Under the pieces are notes generated by a model. It searched no databases, was not told the origin of the DNA, and saw only the letters and a program-made list of their open reading frames with translations. Below are positions 17,639 through 24,738 of a stretch of DNA of 64,000 nucleotides, one piece after another. This DNA is from JASHPR01 sp963729365. Lineage in GTDB: Bacteria > Actinomycetota > Actinomycetes > Streptosporangiales > Streptosporangiaceae. The stretch is from assembly GCA_963729365.1 (NCBI GenBank), contig CAVSNQ010000010.1, forward strand, positions 186,001 through 250,000, given 5' to 3'. Position 1 is the first letter of the stretch; each line of letters opens with the position of its first letter. Made by a program: the position numbers and the translations under genes.

Positions 17639-18279
17639 ACCCGCGCGACGAGGTGCTGTTCCGGATCCGCGCCGCGCTCGGCGGCGGCCCCGGCGAAGCC
17701 AGCCAGGAACCCGCCACGGGCTATCGGATACGAGGCGACCTGGACGGCGGCCCGCTGCTGGACATGCTCGCGGAGCGCCTCGCCCACTACCGGGCCGCGG
17801 TCCGTCGCACCACGCCCGCGGGCCTCGCGGCCACGATCGGCGCGGCGCTGGCCGAGCGCGGCGCCCGGCGCGTCGTCGTGCCGCCCGGCCTCGAACTCCC
17901 CGCGCTGCCCGGCATAGGGGCCATCATCGACGACGGCCTGTCCCCGCAGGACCTCGACGCGCTCGACGGCGTGATCACCGGCGCCGCCGTCGCGATCGCC
18001 GAGACCGGGACCATCGTCCTGGACGGCTCGCCCGATCAGGGACGGCGCGCGATCACCCTCGTCCCCGACTACCACCTGTGCATCGTGCACGCCGCCCAGG
18101 TCGTCGAGCTCGTGCCCGAGGCGGTCGACCGGCTGGAGCCGGACGCCGGGCGGCCCCTCACCTGGATCAGCGGGCCGTCCGCGACCAGCGACATCGAGCT
18201 CTCGCGCGTGGAGGGCGTGCACGGCCCCCGCACGCTCGAGGTCATCCTCGTCGAGCCAACCCTAAATCAGGGCCCTTAA
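17635..18279 (+). CDS. lutC: L-lactate utilization protein LutC (LUD domain)
   Basis: This 214-residue LUD-domain protein is the third subunit of the LutABC lactate oxidation complex. Visible are GVITGAAVAIAETGTIVLDG and the C-terminal GPSATSDIELSRVEGVHGPR, both hallmarks of LutC/LldG. GTG 17635 overlaps the lutB stop by 4 bp, so all three lut genes are coupled. Adjacency to the rhamnose genes fits a role in oxidising the L-lactate made from L-lactaldehyde. Confidence 0.92.
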   Translation: MNPRDEVLFRIRAALGGGPGEASQEPATGYRIRGDLDGGPLLDMLAERLAHYRAAVRRTTPAGLAATIGAALAERGARRVVVPPGLELPALPGIGAIIDDGLSPQDLDALDGVITGAAVAIAETGTIVLDGSPDQGRRAITLVPDYHLCIVHAAQVVELVPEAVDRLEPDAGRPLTWISGPSATSDIELSRVEGVHGPRTLEVILVEPTLNQGP

Positions 18280-18388
18280 CGCCACGCCGCGGCCCAGTCC
18301 CGCTCCCCGAGGCAGCCCAGCTCCCCGATGATCAATAGGACCACACTCCGTTGTGCTGGTGACCAGGACCGGCTCTATTGTTGAGAGC

Positions 18389-18685
18389 ATGCTGGTCAAG
18401 ATAAGCAGCGACGCGGCCAGCTTCGTCGATGGCCAGGGCGGCCAGCTGTGGATCTGGGCCGCCCACGGGCGAATGTGCTGCTCCGGATCCCCCGCGTGGA
18501 TGCACGCGGCGACGGAACCGCCGGCCGACCTCTCCGGCTTCAGCCAGGTTCCGGCCGACGGCGTGCAGATCTGGTTCCGCGGCGTTGGTGACCATCGGCC
18601 CGACGTACTCGAGATTGGCCTGCACGGCACGCGCCGGCCCAAGGTCGAGGCGTACTGGGACGGCTGCCTGATGGCACTCGTCTAG
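18389..18685 (+). CDS. Small hypothetical protein (98 aa)
   Basis: This cytoplasmic-looking 98-residue protein has no signal or membrane segment. It contains LWIWAAHGRMCCSGSP with vicinal cysteines, GVQIWFRG and PKVEAYWDGCLMALV. Similar short proteins with a Trp-rich core and a conserved KVEAYWxG end are common in streptomycetes, but I know of no function. ATG 18389 is preferred to GTG 18353. It stands alone between lutC and the PPOX gene. Confidence 0.6.
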   Translation: MLVKISSDAASFVDGQGGQLWIWAAHGRMCCSGSPAWMHAATEPPADLSGFSQVPADGVQIWFRGVGDHRPDVLEIGLHGTRRPKVEAYWDGCLMALV

Positions 18686-18719
18686 CTGCCGTCCGGGCCC
18701 GGCATCAGCTCTGTTGCCC

Positions 18720-18750
18720 TTGACGTCAACCGTGGCTGAGGTCCTAGCGT
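18720..18750 (+). promoter_or_regulatory. Possible housekeeping-type promoter for the PPOX gene
   Basis: TTGACG (18720-18725) and TAGCGT (18745-18750) resemble the actinobacterial -35 and TAGNNT -10 boxes. They are separated by 19 bp, slightly longer than optimal, and lie 38 bp before the chosen start. Confidence 0.35.
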
Positions 18751-18787
18751 CCGTCATGAGATGACACTGACCAGAGTGGAGCAGCAG

Positions 18788-19204
18788 ATGGCACTGACCA
18801 ACGCTGAGATCGAGTACCTGCACGCCCAGCCGCTCGGACGGCTGGCCACCATCCAGCCCGACGGGAGCCCGCAGGTCAAGCCGGTCGGCTTCCGCTACAA
18901 CCCAGAGCTGGGAACGATCGATATAGGCGGCTTCCGGATGTCGGCGAGCCAGAAGTTCCGCAACGTCAGCCGCGACGGCCGCGCCGCCCTGGTCGTCGAC
19001 GACATCGCCTCCCGCGATCCGTGGCGGGTGCGCTTCCTGGAGATCCGCGGGACCGCCGAGGCCGTGGCCCCAGCCGACGGAGACACCGGTCCGAGCGACA
19101 CGGGGATCATCAGAATCCATCCCAGCCGCATCCTCAGCTTCGGCATCGAGGAACCCCCGGGCGAGCCGCACCAGACCAGGCTCACCACCCGGACCCTGAC
19201 CTGA
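18788..19204 (+). CDS. PPOX-class F420/flavin-dependent oxidoreductase
   Basis: This 138-residue split-barrel flavoprotein has LGRLATIQPDGSPQVKPVGF (typical N-terminal strand pair), KFRNVSRDGRAALVVDD and the C-terminal IRIHPSRILSFGIE. The family includes actinobacterial F420H2-dependent reductases and biliverdin reductases; the substrate cannot be told. ATG 18788 has GGAG 7 nt upstream and gives a usual family length; ATG 18761 would add nine residues. Confidence 0.83.
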   Translation: MALTNAEIEYLHAQPLGRLATIQPDGSPQVKPVGFRYNPELGTIDIGGFRMSASQKFRNVSRDGRAALVVDDIASRDPWRVRFLEIRGTAEAVAPADGDTGPSDTGIIRIHPSRILSFGIEEPPGEPHQTRLTTRTLT

Positions 19205-19467
19205 CCACGCCGAACCCCGCGACGCCCGCGCCGGGCGGCACGTCACTGGCCGACCTGGCCGAACTGCACAGCTCGAAGGCGGCACTGTTCAGCCGCCTGA
19301 CCGGGCAGGCGCTTGCGCTGGTGATCGTCGCCGGGCTGAGCGGAATAGCCGCCCTGGCGCTGCGGACCGCCGGCCGACGCCCGAGGTGTCCGGATCATCG
19401 CCGCGCTCAAGGTGGTCACCGTCGCCGCCTGGTCTGCGCCGCCCTCCGCCGACGCGGGAGCCGCTAG
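19205..19467 (+). other. Possible degraded small membrane-protein ORF
   Basis: In frame after the PPOX stop the DNA encodes SLADLAELHSSKAALFSRL and LALVIVAGLSGIAALAL, a plausible single membrane helix. There is no start codon or ribosome site, and the frame turns Arg-rich at about 19380 where another frame continues with RIIAALKVVTVAAW. This looks like a relic or chance hydrophobicity. Confidence 0.25.
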
Positions 19468-19886
19468 CGGCCGGTGCTGGCCGGGGGCTCGCCGCGGTAG
19501 GTGCCGAACGACCAGTGGTTGCCCTCGGGATCGAGGACAGCGAAGTCCCGGGAGCCGTAGTCGGTGTCGTGCAGTTCCCGCAACACCTTCGCCCCGGCCG
19601 CAGCGGCCCGCGCGAACAGCCCGTCGGGGTCGTCGGTGACCACGTACGCGCCGAAGGTGCCCGGCCGCAGCGGCCAGGAGTCCTCGGTGCCTTCGTCGCG
19701 TGCCGAGCCGAGCATGATCCCGCCTCCGGCGGGCCAGCACAGCTGGGCGTGATCGACGTGGTCGCCCTCGCCGTACACGACGGTTTCCTCGAAGCCGAAC
19801 GCCTCGGTCAGGAACTTGATCAGCCCGCGGGCATCGCGGGCGCGGAGCGTGGGCCAGACCTGCGGTGGCGGCGTCTTGTCGTTCAT
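19464..19886 (-). CDS. VOC/glyoxalase-like protein
   Basis: This 140-residue vicinal-oxygen-chelate protein of the PhnB-like branch shows WPTLRARDARGLIKFLTEAF, VDHAQLCWPAGGGIMLG, TDDPDGLFARAAAAGA and FAVLDPEGNHWSFGTY. Such proteins are metal-dependent lyases, dioxygenases or resistance proteins; the substrate is unknown. The gene overlaps the AraC-family regulator by 4 bp and is expressed after it. Confidence 0.85.
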   Translation of the reverse strand: MNDKTPPPQVWPTLRARDARGLIKFLTEAFGFEETVVYGEGDHVDHAQLCWPAGGGIMLGSARDEGTEDSWPLRPGTFGAYVVTDDPDGLFARAAAAGAKVLRELHDTDYGSRDFAVLDPEGNHWSFGTYRGEPPASTGR

Positions 19887-20791
19887 GACAGCAAGACTGC
19901 CAGTGCGTCGTCGGGCTGGGCTTGGACGTTTCGGAACTCCTCGGCCAGCCAGACCGACGGCGGGCAGCCAGCCAGGTCGCGGAACTCGCGGGCCAGGTGG
20001 GCCTGGTCGTAGTACCCGCAGTCGGCCGCCAGGTCGGCCAGCAAAGGCTGCGCTCCCGATGCCGCCTGGAGCTGCAGCCGCCGCCGGGCGCGATCGAACC
20101 GGATGACCCGTGCCGCGGCCTTCGGCGTGAGGCCGGTCTCGTCACGGAACCGGGCCCGCAGGTGACGGTCGCTCCACCCGGTCTCGGCCGCCAGCCCGGA
20201 AACGGCGCAGCGGCCGCCGCTCGCCACCAGGCGCCGCCACGCGTGGCCAATCTCGTCGCTGACCTGGGGGCTCACCGCAGCGCCCGCCGGACGGTCAGCA
20301 AGCCGCGACGTCAGCATCCGGTCCAGCACGGCGAACCGCCCCGGCCAGTCCCCCGCCGCCCGGATGCGCTCGCCGACCTGCTCGGCGAGCGGGCCGAGCA
20401 CGTCCGAGCCCTCGACATCGATGCTGGCCAGTTCCGCGGCCGGCGTGCCAAGCAGGGCCCTCGCGCCCAGCGGGCTCAGCCGCAACTGGATGCCCGACTG
20501 CCGGCCCTGGTGCGTGACCAGCGCCGGCGAAGTGTGCAGGCCGCCGACCAGAGTCCGGTAGCTGTCCGGCGCCTGGCGCCGATCGGCGTGCGCGGCGACG
20601 GTCAGCGGGTCATCGAGCGTGAAGATCACGGTGAGGTAGGGGGACGGCAGCCCGCGGTGCGCGGCCGGCGCCACTCCCGCCTGGCGGTACGCCGAGTACC
20701 CCGCGATGAACGGCCGCAACGCAGGCGCCGGGACGCCCCACACCGACTCATTGATGTGATCGCCCCAGACGCCAGGCTGGCCGGTGTCCAT
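19883..20791 (-). CDS. AraC-family transcriptional regulator
   Basis: In this 302-residue protein the C-terminal ~110 residues are an AraC double HTH (GLAAETGWSDRHLRARFRDE, LADLAADCGYYDQAHLAREF). The N-terminal part (FTLDDPLTVAAHADR, SGIQLRLSPLGARALLG) resembles the DUF6597/cupin-like sensor of this subgroup. It is co-transcribed with and overlaps the VOC protein, which may be its target or functional partner. Confidence 0.88.
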   Translation of the reverse strand: MDTGQPGVWGDHINESVWGVPAPALRPFIAGYSAYRQAGVAPAAHRGLPSPYLTVIFTLDDPLTVAAHADRRQAPDSYRTLVGGLHTSPALVTHQGRQSGIQLRLSPLGARALLGTPAAELASIDVEGSDVLGPLAEQVGERIRAAGDWPGRFAVLDRMLTSRLADRPAGAAVSPQVSDEIGHAWRRLVASGGRCAVSGLAAETGWSDRHLRARFRDETGLTPKAAARVIRFDRARRRLQLQAASGAQPLLADLAADCGYYDQAHLAREFRDLAGCPPSVWLAEEFRNVQAQPDDALAVLLS

Positions 20792-20850
20792 GCTCCCATC
20801 ATCGCGCAGTCATCTGACGTGCGGGAACAGGACCAGGCCGCCCGCTGGGG

Positions 20851-21045
20851 TCATGCGGCTTCTCGCCAGCGGACAACCTCTTCCCGGCTGACCACGTGCA
20901 GCGGTGTGGCCTCCATGCGGGCCTTAACCTCCGCGACCTCATGGCCGGTGTCCGGGCGCTTGATCACCATCCATAGCGGGATGCCGACCATGGCCGCGAA
21001 AATCGCCGCGCAGAGCGGGATGTTCAGCCAGAACCAGGTGCCCAT
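20851..21045 (-). CDS. Small single-pass membrane protein (64 aa)
   Basis: The sequence begins MGTWFWLNIPLCAAIFAAMV, a single hydrophobic helix with the N-terminus likely outside, followed by a charged cytoplasmic tail (EVAEVKARMEATPLHVVSRE). ATG 21045 has a strong AGGAGGAG ribosome site, which supports a real gene despite its size. Longer in-frame starts lack such a site. Function unknown. Confidence 0.65.
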   Translation of the reverse strand: MGTWFWLNIPLCAAIFAAMVGIPLWMVIKRPDTGHEVAEVKARMEATPLHVVSREEVVRWREAA

Positions 21046-21378
21046 CTCTTCTCCTCCTTCGTCACGCCGGCAGGTCCCCGCCGGTCGTCCACACCTGAAG
21101 AGTGCCGAGCGACTTTCTGACTTAGCTCTGAAAGGCCTAGGCCAGCGCAACGAGCGCGCAGAGCCACGAAGACAACACTAATAGTGACCGAACCGGTCAG
21201 GCTGAGCACCCCCCGCCACACCATCACGCCGAGCACACTCGCACCGGCCGGGCCAGCGCCATCCCGACCCATGATGAATGCAATTTGCAGACGCTCCTGG
21301 CAAATGCAGGTGCTATTGCACGTGCATCGCGTAACATGAAGCCGACTTATGAAACCGGCGATGCTAGGGGGAACCACC
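21046..21378. other. Intergenic region upstream of the DUF397 gene
   Basis: This stretch of 333 bases between the divergent small membrane protein and the DUF397 gene holds no convincing ORF. Its right half carries a cluster of TGCA-containing inverted repeats (21283-21326) described separately. Confidence 0.5.
21283..21326. promoter_or_regulatory. Operator-like inverted repeats upstream of DUF397 gene
   Basis: ATTTGC (21283-21288) pairs with GCAAAT (21300-21305), followed by the perfect palindrome TGCACGTGCA (21317-21326). The same palindrome lies upstream of the XRE regulator at 22315-22324, so a shared regulator, most simply that XRE protein, is likely. Confidence 0.5.
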
Positions 21379-21615
21379 ATGCACGAGGCGCGCAACGGGA
21401 TGCCCGCCGCGGACCTCCACGATGTCACCTGGCGGAAGAGCCGCCACAGCAACTCGCAGGGAACCTGCGTCGAGATCGCCGGCCTGCCCGGCGGAGCGGT
21501 AGCGCTCCGTAACTCCCGGCATCCCGACAGCCCGGCGCTGATCTATACGCCCGCCGAGATCGACGCGTTCATCCGCGGCGCCAAGGACGGAGAGTTCGAC
21601 GACCTGCTCTACTGA
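21379..21615 (+). CDS. DUF397 protein (WhiJ-module small partner)
   Basis: This 78-residue DUF397 protein contains the diagnostic VTWRKSRHSNSQGTCVEIA and VALRNSRHPDSPALIYTPAE. Small DUF397 proteins are encoded beside XRE/DUF5753 regulators and AbaA/WhiJ-type genes in streptomycetes and are thought to modulate development through the XRE partner. ATG 21379 follows GGGGGA; an in-frame ATG at 21349 is less likely. It is convergent with the ATP-binding protein, overlapping by 7 bp. Confidence 0.9.
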   Translation: MHEARNGMPAADLHDVTWRKSRHSNSQGTCVEIAGLPGGAVALRNSRHPDSPALIYTPAEIDAFIRGAKDGEFDDLLY

Positions 21616-22181
21616 GCGAGCTGAGCGATCTGAGCGAGGCGGCTGGCTACCGGCCTAAGGCCGGTAGCCAGCCGTAACACTGCTAACGACAGCAGGGCCC
21701 AGACGACCTTGCCCGCGCCGTCGATCGGCTCCCAGCCCCACGCGGCGCTGCACGACTCCACGACCTGCAACCCGCGGCCGCTCTCGGCACTAGCACAGGG
21801 CTCGATCAGGACCGGGCCGGCGGGCTCCGGATCGGTGACCGTACACATCAGGTATGGATCCCGGCGTAGTAAGGTCAGCCCGATCGGATGCTCTTCTGGC
21901 ATCCACCGACCAGAAAGCAAGCCATGCCGCAGCGCATTGGTCACGAGTTCGCAGACCACAAGCTCGGCCACGTCGATCTGGGCGGCCATTTCCCAGCCAT
22001 CGAGCGTGATTCTCGTGAAGTCCCTGGCTCGCCTGGCCGACTCAGCCCCCGGAGGGAGCGCACAGGTCGCCGCGGGCTGATCCGCCCGCCCGCCCGCTGC
22101 GGCATCCTCAGGTCCCATCGGCAGATGCGCGATGATCGCCCCCGGGTAACCGCTCGCCGTCAGGAGCCGGTCGTGGCTCAC
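21609..22181 (-). CDS. Anti-sigma-factor-like ATP-binding protein (HATPase)
   Basis: This 190-residue GHKL ATPase of the RsbW/SpoIIAB-like kind shows ARRARDFTRITLDGW, the N-box VCELVTNALRHG, and the G-box ESGRGLQVVESCSAAWGW. Such proteins bind ATP and may antagonise sigma factors or act with XRE/DUF397 partners. GTG 22181 has GGAGGA 7 nt upstream; longer in-frame starts overlap the XRE control region. The last ~20 codons run through a perfect 16-bp hairpin (21640-21674), giving an odd C-terminus ending SRLAQIAQLAQ. Confidence 0.86.
   Translation of the reverse strand: MSHDRLLTASGYPGAIIAHLPMGPEDAAAGGRADQPAATCALPPGAESARRARDFTRITLDGWEMAAQIDVAELVVCELVTNALRHGLLSGRWMPEEHPIGLTLLRRDPYLMCTVTDPEPAGPVLIEPCASAESGRGLQVVESCSAAWGWEPIDGAGKVVWALLSLAVLRLATGLRPVASRLAQIAQLAQ
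21640..21674. terminator. Perfect 16-bp stem hairpin, likely bidirectional terminator
   Basis: CGGCTGGCTACCGGCC (21640-21655) pairs perfectly with 21659-21674 around a TAA loop. It starts 25 bp after the DUF397 stop and lies within the 3' end of the convergent ATPase gene. There is no strong T-run, as is common in actinomycetes. Confidence 0.7.
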
Positions 22182-22294
22182 GCTAGCGTCCTCCGTCCTG
22201 ACTACCGCGACCGCCTGTTGGCCCGTAGGGTTCGGTGCTCCAGGAGGCCGCATCTCGCGCGTCCGGGCTGCAAACGTTATCATCCTCCATGTAA

Positions 22295-22324
22295 CTTGCA
22301 GGCGCAAGGCCCGATGCACGTGCA
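22295..22324. promoter_or_regulatory. Operator-like inverted repeats upstream of XRE regulator
   Basis: CTTGC (22295-22299) pairs with GCAAG (22304-22308), followed by TGCACGTGCA (22315-22324). The composition and order match the repeats before the DUF397 gene. The region separates the divergent ATPase and XRE genes. Confidence 0.5.
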
Positions 22325-22417
22325 GATGACTTCGCAATCAGCATATGCAGACGGCGGTGTTAACCGGAGCCGAGGGCGGGATTTTCCGACTAGATCCAGG
22401 GGTCTGGGGGGGCCGAT

Positions 22418-23284
22418 GTGATCTCGATTGAGCCGGGCAGCGGCCCCACGGTCCGGCGCATCCTGCTCGGGACCCAGCTGCGCAGGCTGCGCGAGGCCAA
22501 GGGCATCACGCGTGAGGACGCGGGTTACCACATCCGGGCGTCGGAGTCCAAGATCAGCCGGATGGAACTCGGCCGGGTCGGCTTCAAGGAACGCGACGTG
22601 GTCGACCTGCTCGCCCTCTACGGCGTAGCGGACGCTGCGGAGCGTGACGCGCTCGTGACGGTCGCGCGCGAGGCCAACGCGCCGGGCTGGTGGCACCAGT
22701 ACGCCGACGTTTTACCAGATTGGTACCAGACCTACGTAGGCCTTGAGGAGGCTGCGTCGGTACTGCGGGTCTACGAGGTGCAGTTCGTTCCCGGGCTGCT
22801 GCAGACGGCCGCCTACGCGCGGGCGGTCATCACCCGGGGCCAGCCCGGAGCGCCGGAAGAGGAGATCGAGCGCCGGGTCAGCATGCGGATCACCAGGCAG
22901 GAACTACTCACCAAGCAGGGCGGCCCGCGGCTGTGGGCGGTCGTGGACGAGGCCGCGCTGCGGCGCCCGGTCGCCAGCCTGGAAGCGTTCAGGTCGCAGC
23001 TTGAGCACCTGATCGAGGTCACCAAGGACGCCCGGATCACGCTCCAGGTCGCGCCGTTCCGTACCGGGCCCATTGCCGAGGCCGGGGCGTTCACGATCAT
23101 GCGCTTCCCCGACGAAGACCTGCCGGACGTGGTCTACCTCGAGCAGCTGACCAGCGCGCTCTACCTCGACAAGCGTGAAGACGTGGAGCGATACAGCGAG
23201 GTCATGGAGCGGCTCAGCGTCGAGAGCGAGCCGCCGGAACGCACCGCCGACATCCTGGGTGACATGCTGAGGGATCTCGAGTAG
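22418..23284 (+). CDS. XRE-family regulator with DUF5753 C-terminal domain
   Basis: The 288-residue protein has an N-terminal Cro/CI HTH (LGTQLRRLREAKGITREDAG, SESKISRMELGRV). The DUF5753 domain follows (WYQTYVGLEEAASVLRVYEV, FVPGLLQTAAYARAVI, VDEAALRRPV, FPDEDLPDVVYLEQL). Members pair with DUF397 proteins and control development or secondary metabolism in streptomycetes (WhiJ, AbaA and Scr1 relatives). GTG 22418 follows a G-rich ribosome site. It is divergent from the ATP-binding protein. Confidence 0.92.
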   Translation: MISIEPGSGPTVRRILLGTQLRRLREAKGITREDAGYHIRASESKISRMELGRVGFKERDVVDLLALYGVADAAERDALVTVAREANAPGWWHQYADVLPDWYQTYVGLEEAASVLRVYEVQFVPGLLQTAAYARAVITRGQPGAPEEEIERRVSMRITRQELLTKQGGPRLWAVVDEAALRRPVASLEAFRSQLEHLIEVTKDARITLQVAPFRTGPIAEAGAFTIMRFPDEDLPDVVYLEQLTSALYLDKREDVERYSEVMERLSVESEPPERTADILGDMLRDLE

Positions 23285-23306
23285 CGGCCGGGATTACGCT
23301 GCGCAC

Positions 23307-23717
23307 ATGAGCAGCGAGATGTTCGAGAACGGCCTGAAGACGCGGCGCGAAGTCCTGGGCGCCGACTACGTCGACGCCAGCCTGGCTCAGGCAGATGACT
23401 TCATGATGGCCTTCCAGCGCATCACGACCGAGTGGGCCTGGGACTACGTGTGGAACCGCCCGGGCCTCGACCGCAGGACGCGCAGCCTGCTGAACCTGGC
23501 CATGCTGACCGCGCTGGGCAAGAGCGCGGAGCTGAAGCTGCACGTCAAGGGCGCGCTGACCAACGGCGTGACGGTGGAGGAGATCAAGGAGGTCCTGCTG
23601 CACGCGTCCGTCTACTGCGGGATCCCGGCCGGCCTCGAGGCATTCAGGTCCGCGCACGAGGTCCTGCTGGCCGAGGGCGCCATCCCGGGCGCGGAGGGCG
23701 GTGAGCGAGCGGGATGA
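23307..23717 (+). CDS. Carboxymuconolactone decarboxylase family protein
   Basis: This 136-residue all-helical AhpD/CMD-fold protein contains WNRPGLDRRTRSLLNLAMLT and EIKEVLLHASVYCGIPAGLE, very like 4-carboxymuconolactone decarboxylase (PcaC). A single conserved Cys in HASVYCG fits the decarboxylase rather than the CXXC peroxidase branch. No other protocatechuate genes lie here, so the substrate may differ. It overlaps the following dehydrogenase by 4 bp, implying a shared pathway. Confidence 0.85.
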   Translation: MSSEMFENGLKTRREVLGADYVDASLAQADDFMMAFQRITTEWAWDYVWNRPGLDRRTRSLLNLAMLTALGKSAELKLHVKGALTNGVTVEEIKEVLLHASVYCGIPAGLEAFRSAHEVLLAEGAIPGAEGGERAG

Positions 23718-24637
23718 GCGGGATGAGCACTCCGCAGCCAGCTACCTCCGCACCGATCCGGCGGGTCGGCTTCGTCGGCATCGGCAACATGGGCTGGCCG
23801 ATGGCGGCCAACCTGGTGCGGGCGGGGTTCGACGTCACGGCGGCAGACGCCGCACCGGGCCGGGCCAGGGCCTTCGCGGCGGAAGTCGGCGGCGCTGCGG
23901 CCGAATCGGCCGGGGCCGCGGCGGACGGGGCCGACGCGCTGGTGACGATGCTGCCCACGAGCGGCCACGTCGCTGAGGTCATCGGGCAGGTCAGGGAGGT
24001 ACTCCGCGCGGGAGCCCTGGTCATCGAGATGTCCTCCGGCGTGCCCGGCGTCACCCAGGAGCTCGCCGCCGGCCTGGCCGAACGCGGGGCCGGGCTGATC
24101 GACTGCCCGGTGTCCGGCGGCGTGGCCCGGGCCAGCACCGGGGAACTCGCGATCATGGCGGGCGGCGACGCCGGCCAGCTGCGCCGGGCCGAGCCCGCGC
24201 TCATGGCCATGGGCTCGTCCGTGCACCACTGCGGCGGAGTCGGCGCGGGCCAGGCGATGAAGGCGCTGAACAACCTCGTCTCGGCAGGCGGCTTCCTGAT
24301 CGGCATCGAGGCGCTGCTGATCGGCCAGAAGTTCGGGCTCGACCCGGCGCTCATGGTCGACGTGCTGAACTCCTCCTCCGGCGTGAACAACAGCACGCAG
24401 AGGAAGTTCAAGCAGTTCGTGCTGTCCCGCCGGTTCGATTCCGGCTTCGGCCTCGACCTGATGGTGAAGGACCTCTCGATCGCCCTCGAGGTGGGCCGGG
24501 ACACCCCGGCGCCGTTCGCCGCGCTGTGCCGCGAGATGTGGAGCAGCGCCGCATCACTGCTCGGCCCGGGCCAGGATCACACCGCGGCGGCGCGGCTCAG
24601 CGAGGCGCTCGGCGGCGCCGAGCTAACCTCCGGGTAA
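23714..24637 (+). CDS. 3-hydroxyisobutyrate dehydrogenase family NAD(P) oxidoreductase
   Basis: This 307-residue beta-hydroxyacid dehydrogenase has the N-terminal Rossmann motif VGFVGIGNMGWPMAANLV, substrate motif DCPVSGGVARAS, and catalytic Lys in GAGQAMKALNN. It probably oxidises or reduces a 3-hydroxyacid (3-hydroxyisobutyrate, tartronate semialdehyde or similar); the exact substrate is not visible. It is coupled to the CMD-family protein. ATG 23723 is an alternative start. Confidence 0.88.
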   Translation: MSGMSTPQPATSAPIRRVGFVGIGNMGWPMAANLVRAGFDVTAADAAPGRARAFAAEVGGAAAESAGAAADGADALVTMLPTSGHVAEVIGQVREVLRAGALVIEMSSGVPGVTQELAAGLAERGAGLIDCPVSGGVARASTGELAIMAGGDAGQLRRAEPALMAMGSSVHHCGGVGAGQAMKALNNLVSAGGFLIGIEALLIGQKFGLDPALMVDVLNSSSGVNNSTQRKFKQFVLSRRFDSGFGLDLMVKDLSIALEVGRDTPAPFAALCREMWSSAASLLGPGQDHTAAARLSEALGGAELTSG

Positions 24638-24738
24638 TCCCGGGCGAAGTCCTGGGCGCGGCCCTGGCGGCCGGCGCGCCGAAATAAGTACAATCCTTGC
24701 GATGGACGGCCGTGCCGGGTGAGCTGCCAGGGGGACGG

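Noticed and set aside
23612..24504. Minus-strand ORFs opposite the hydroxyacid dehydrogenase
   Set aside because: Antisense shadow; the plus strand has GIGNMG and the catalytic Lys region.
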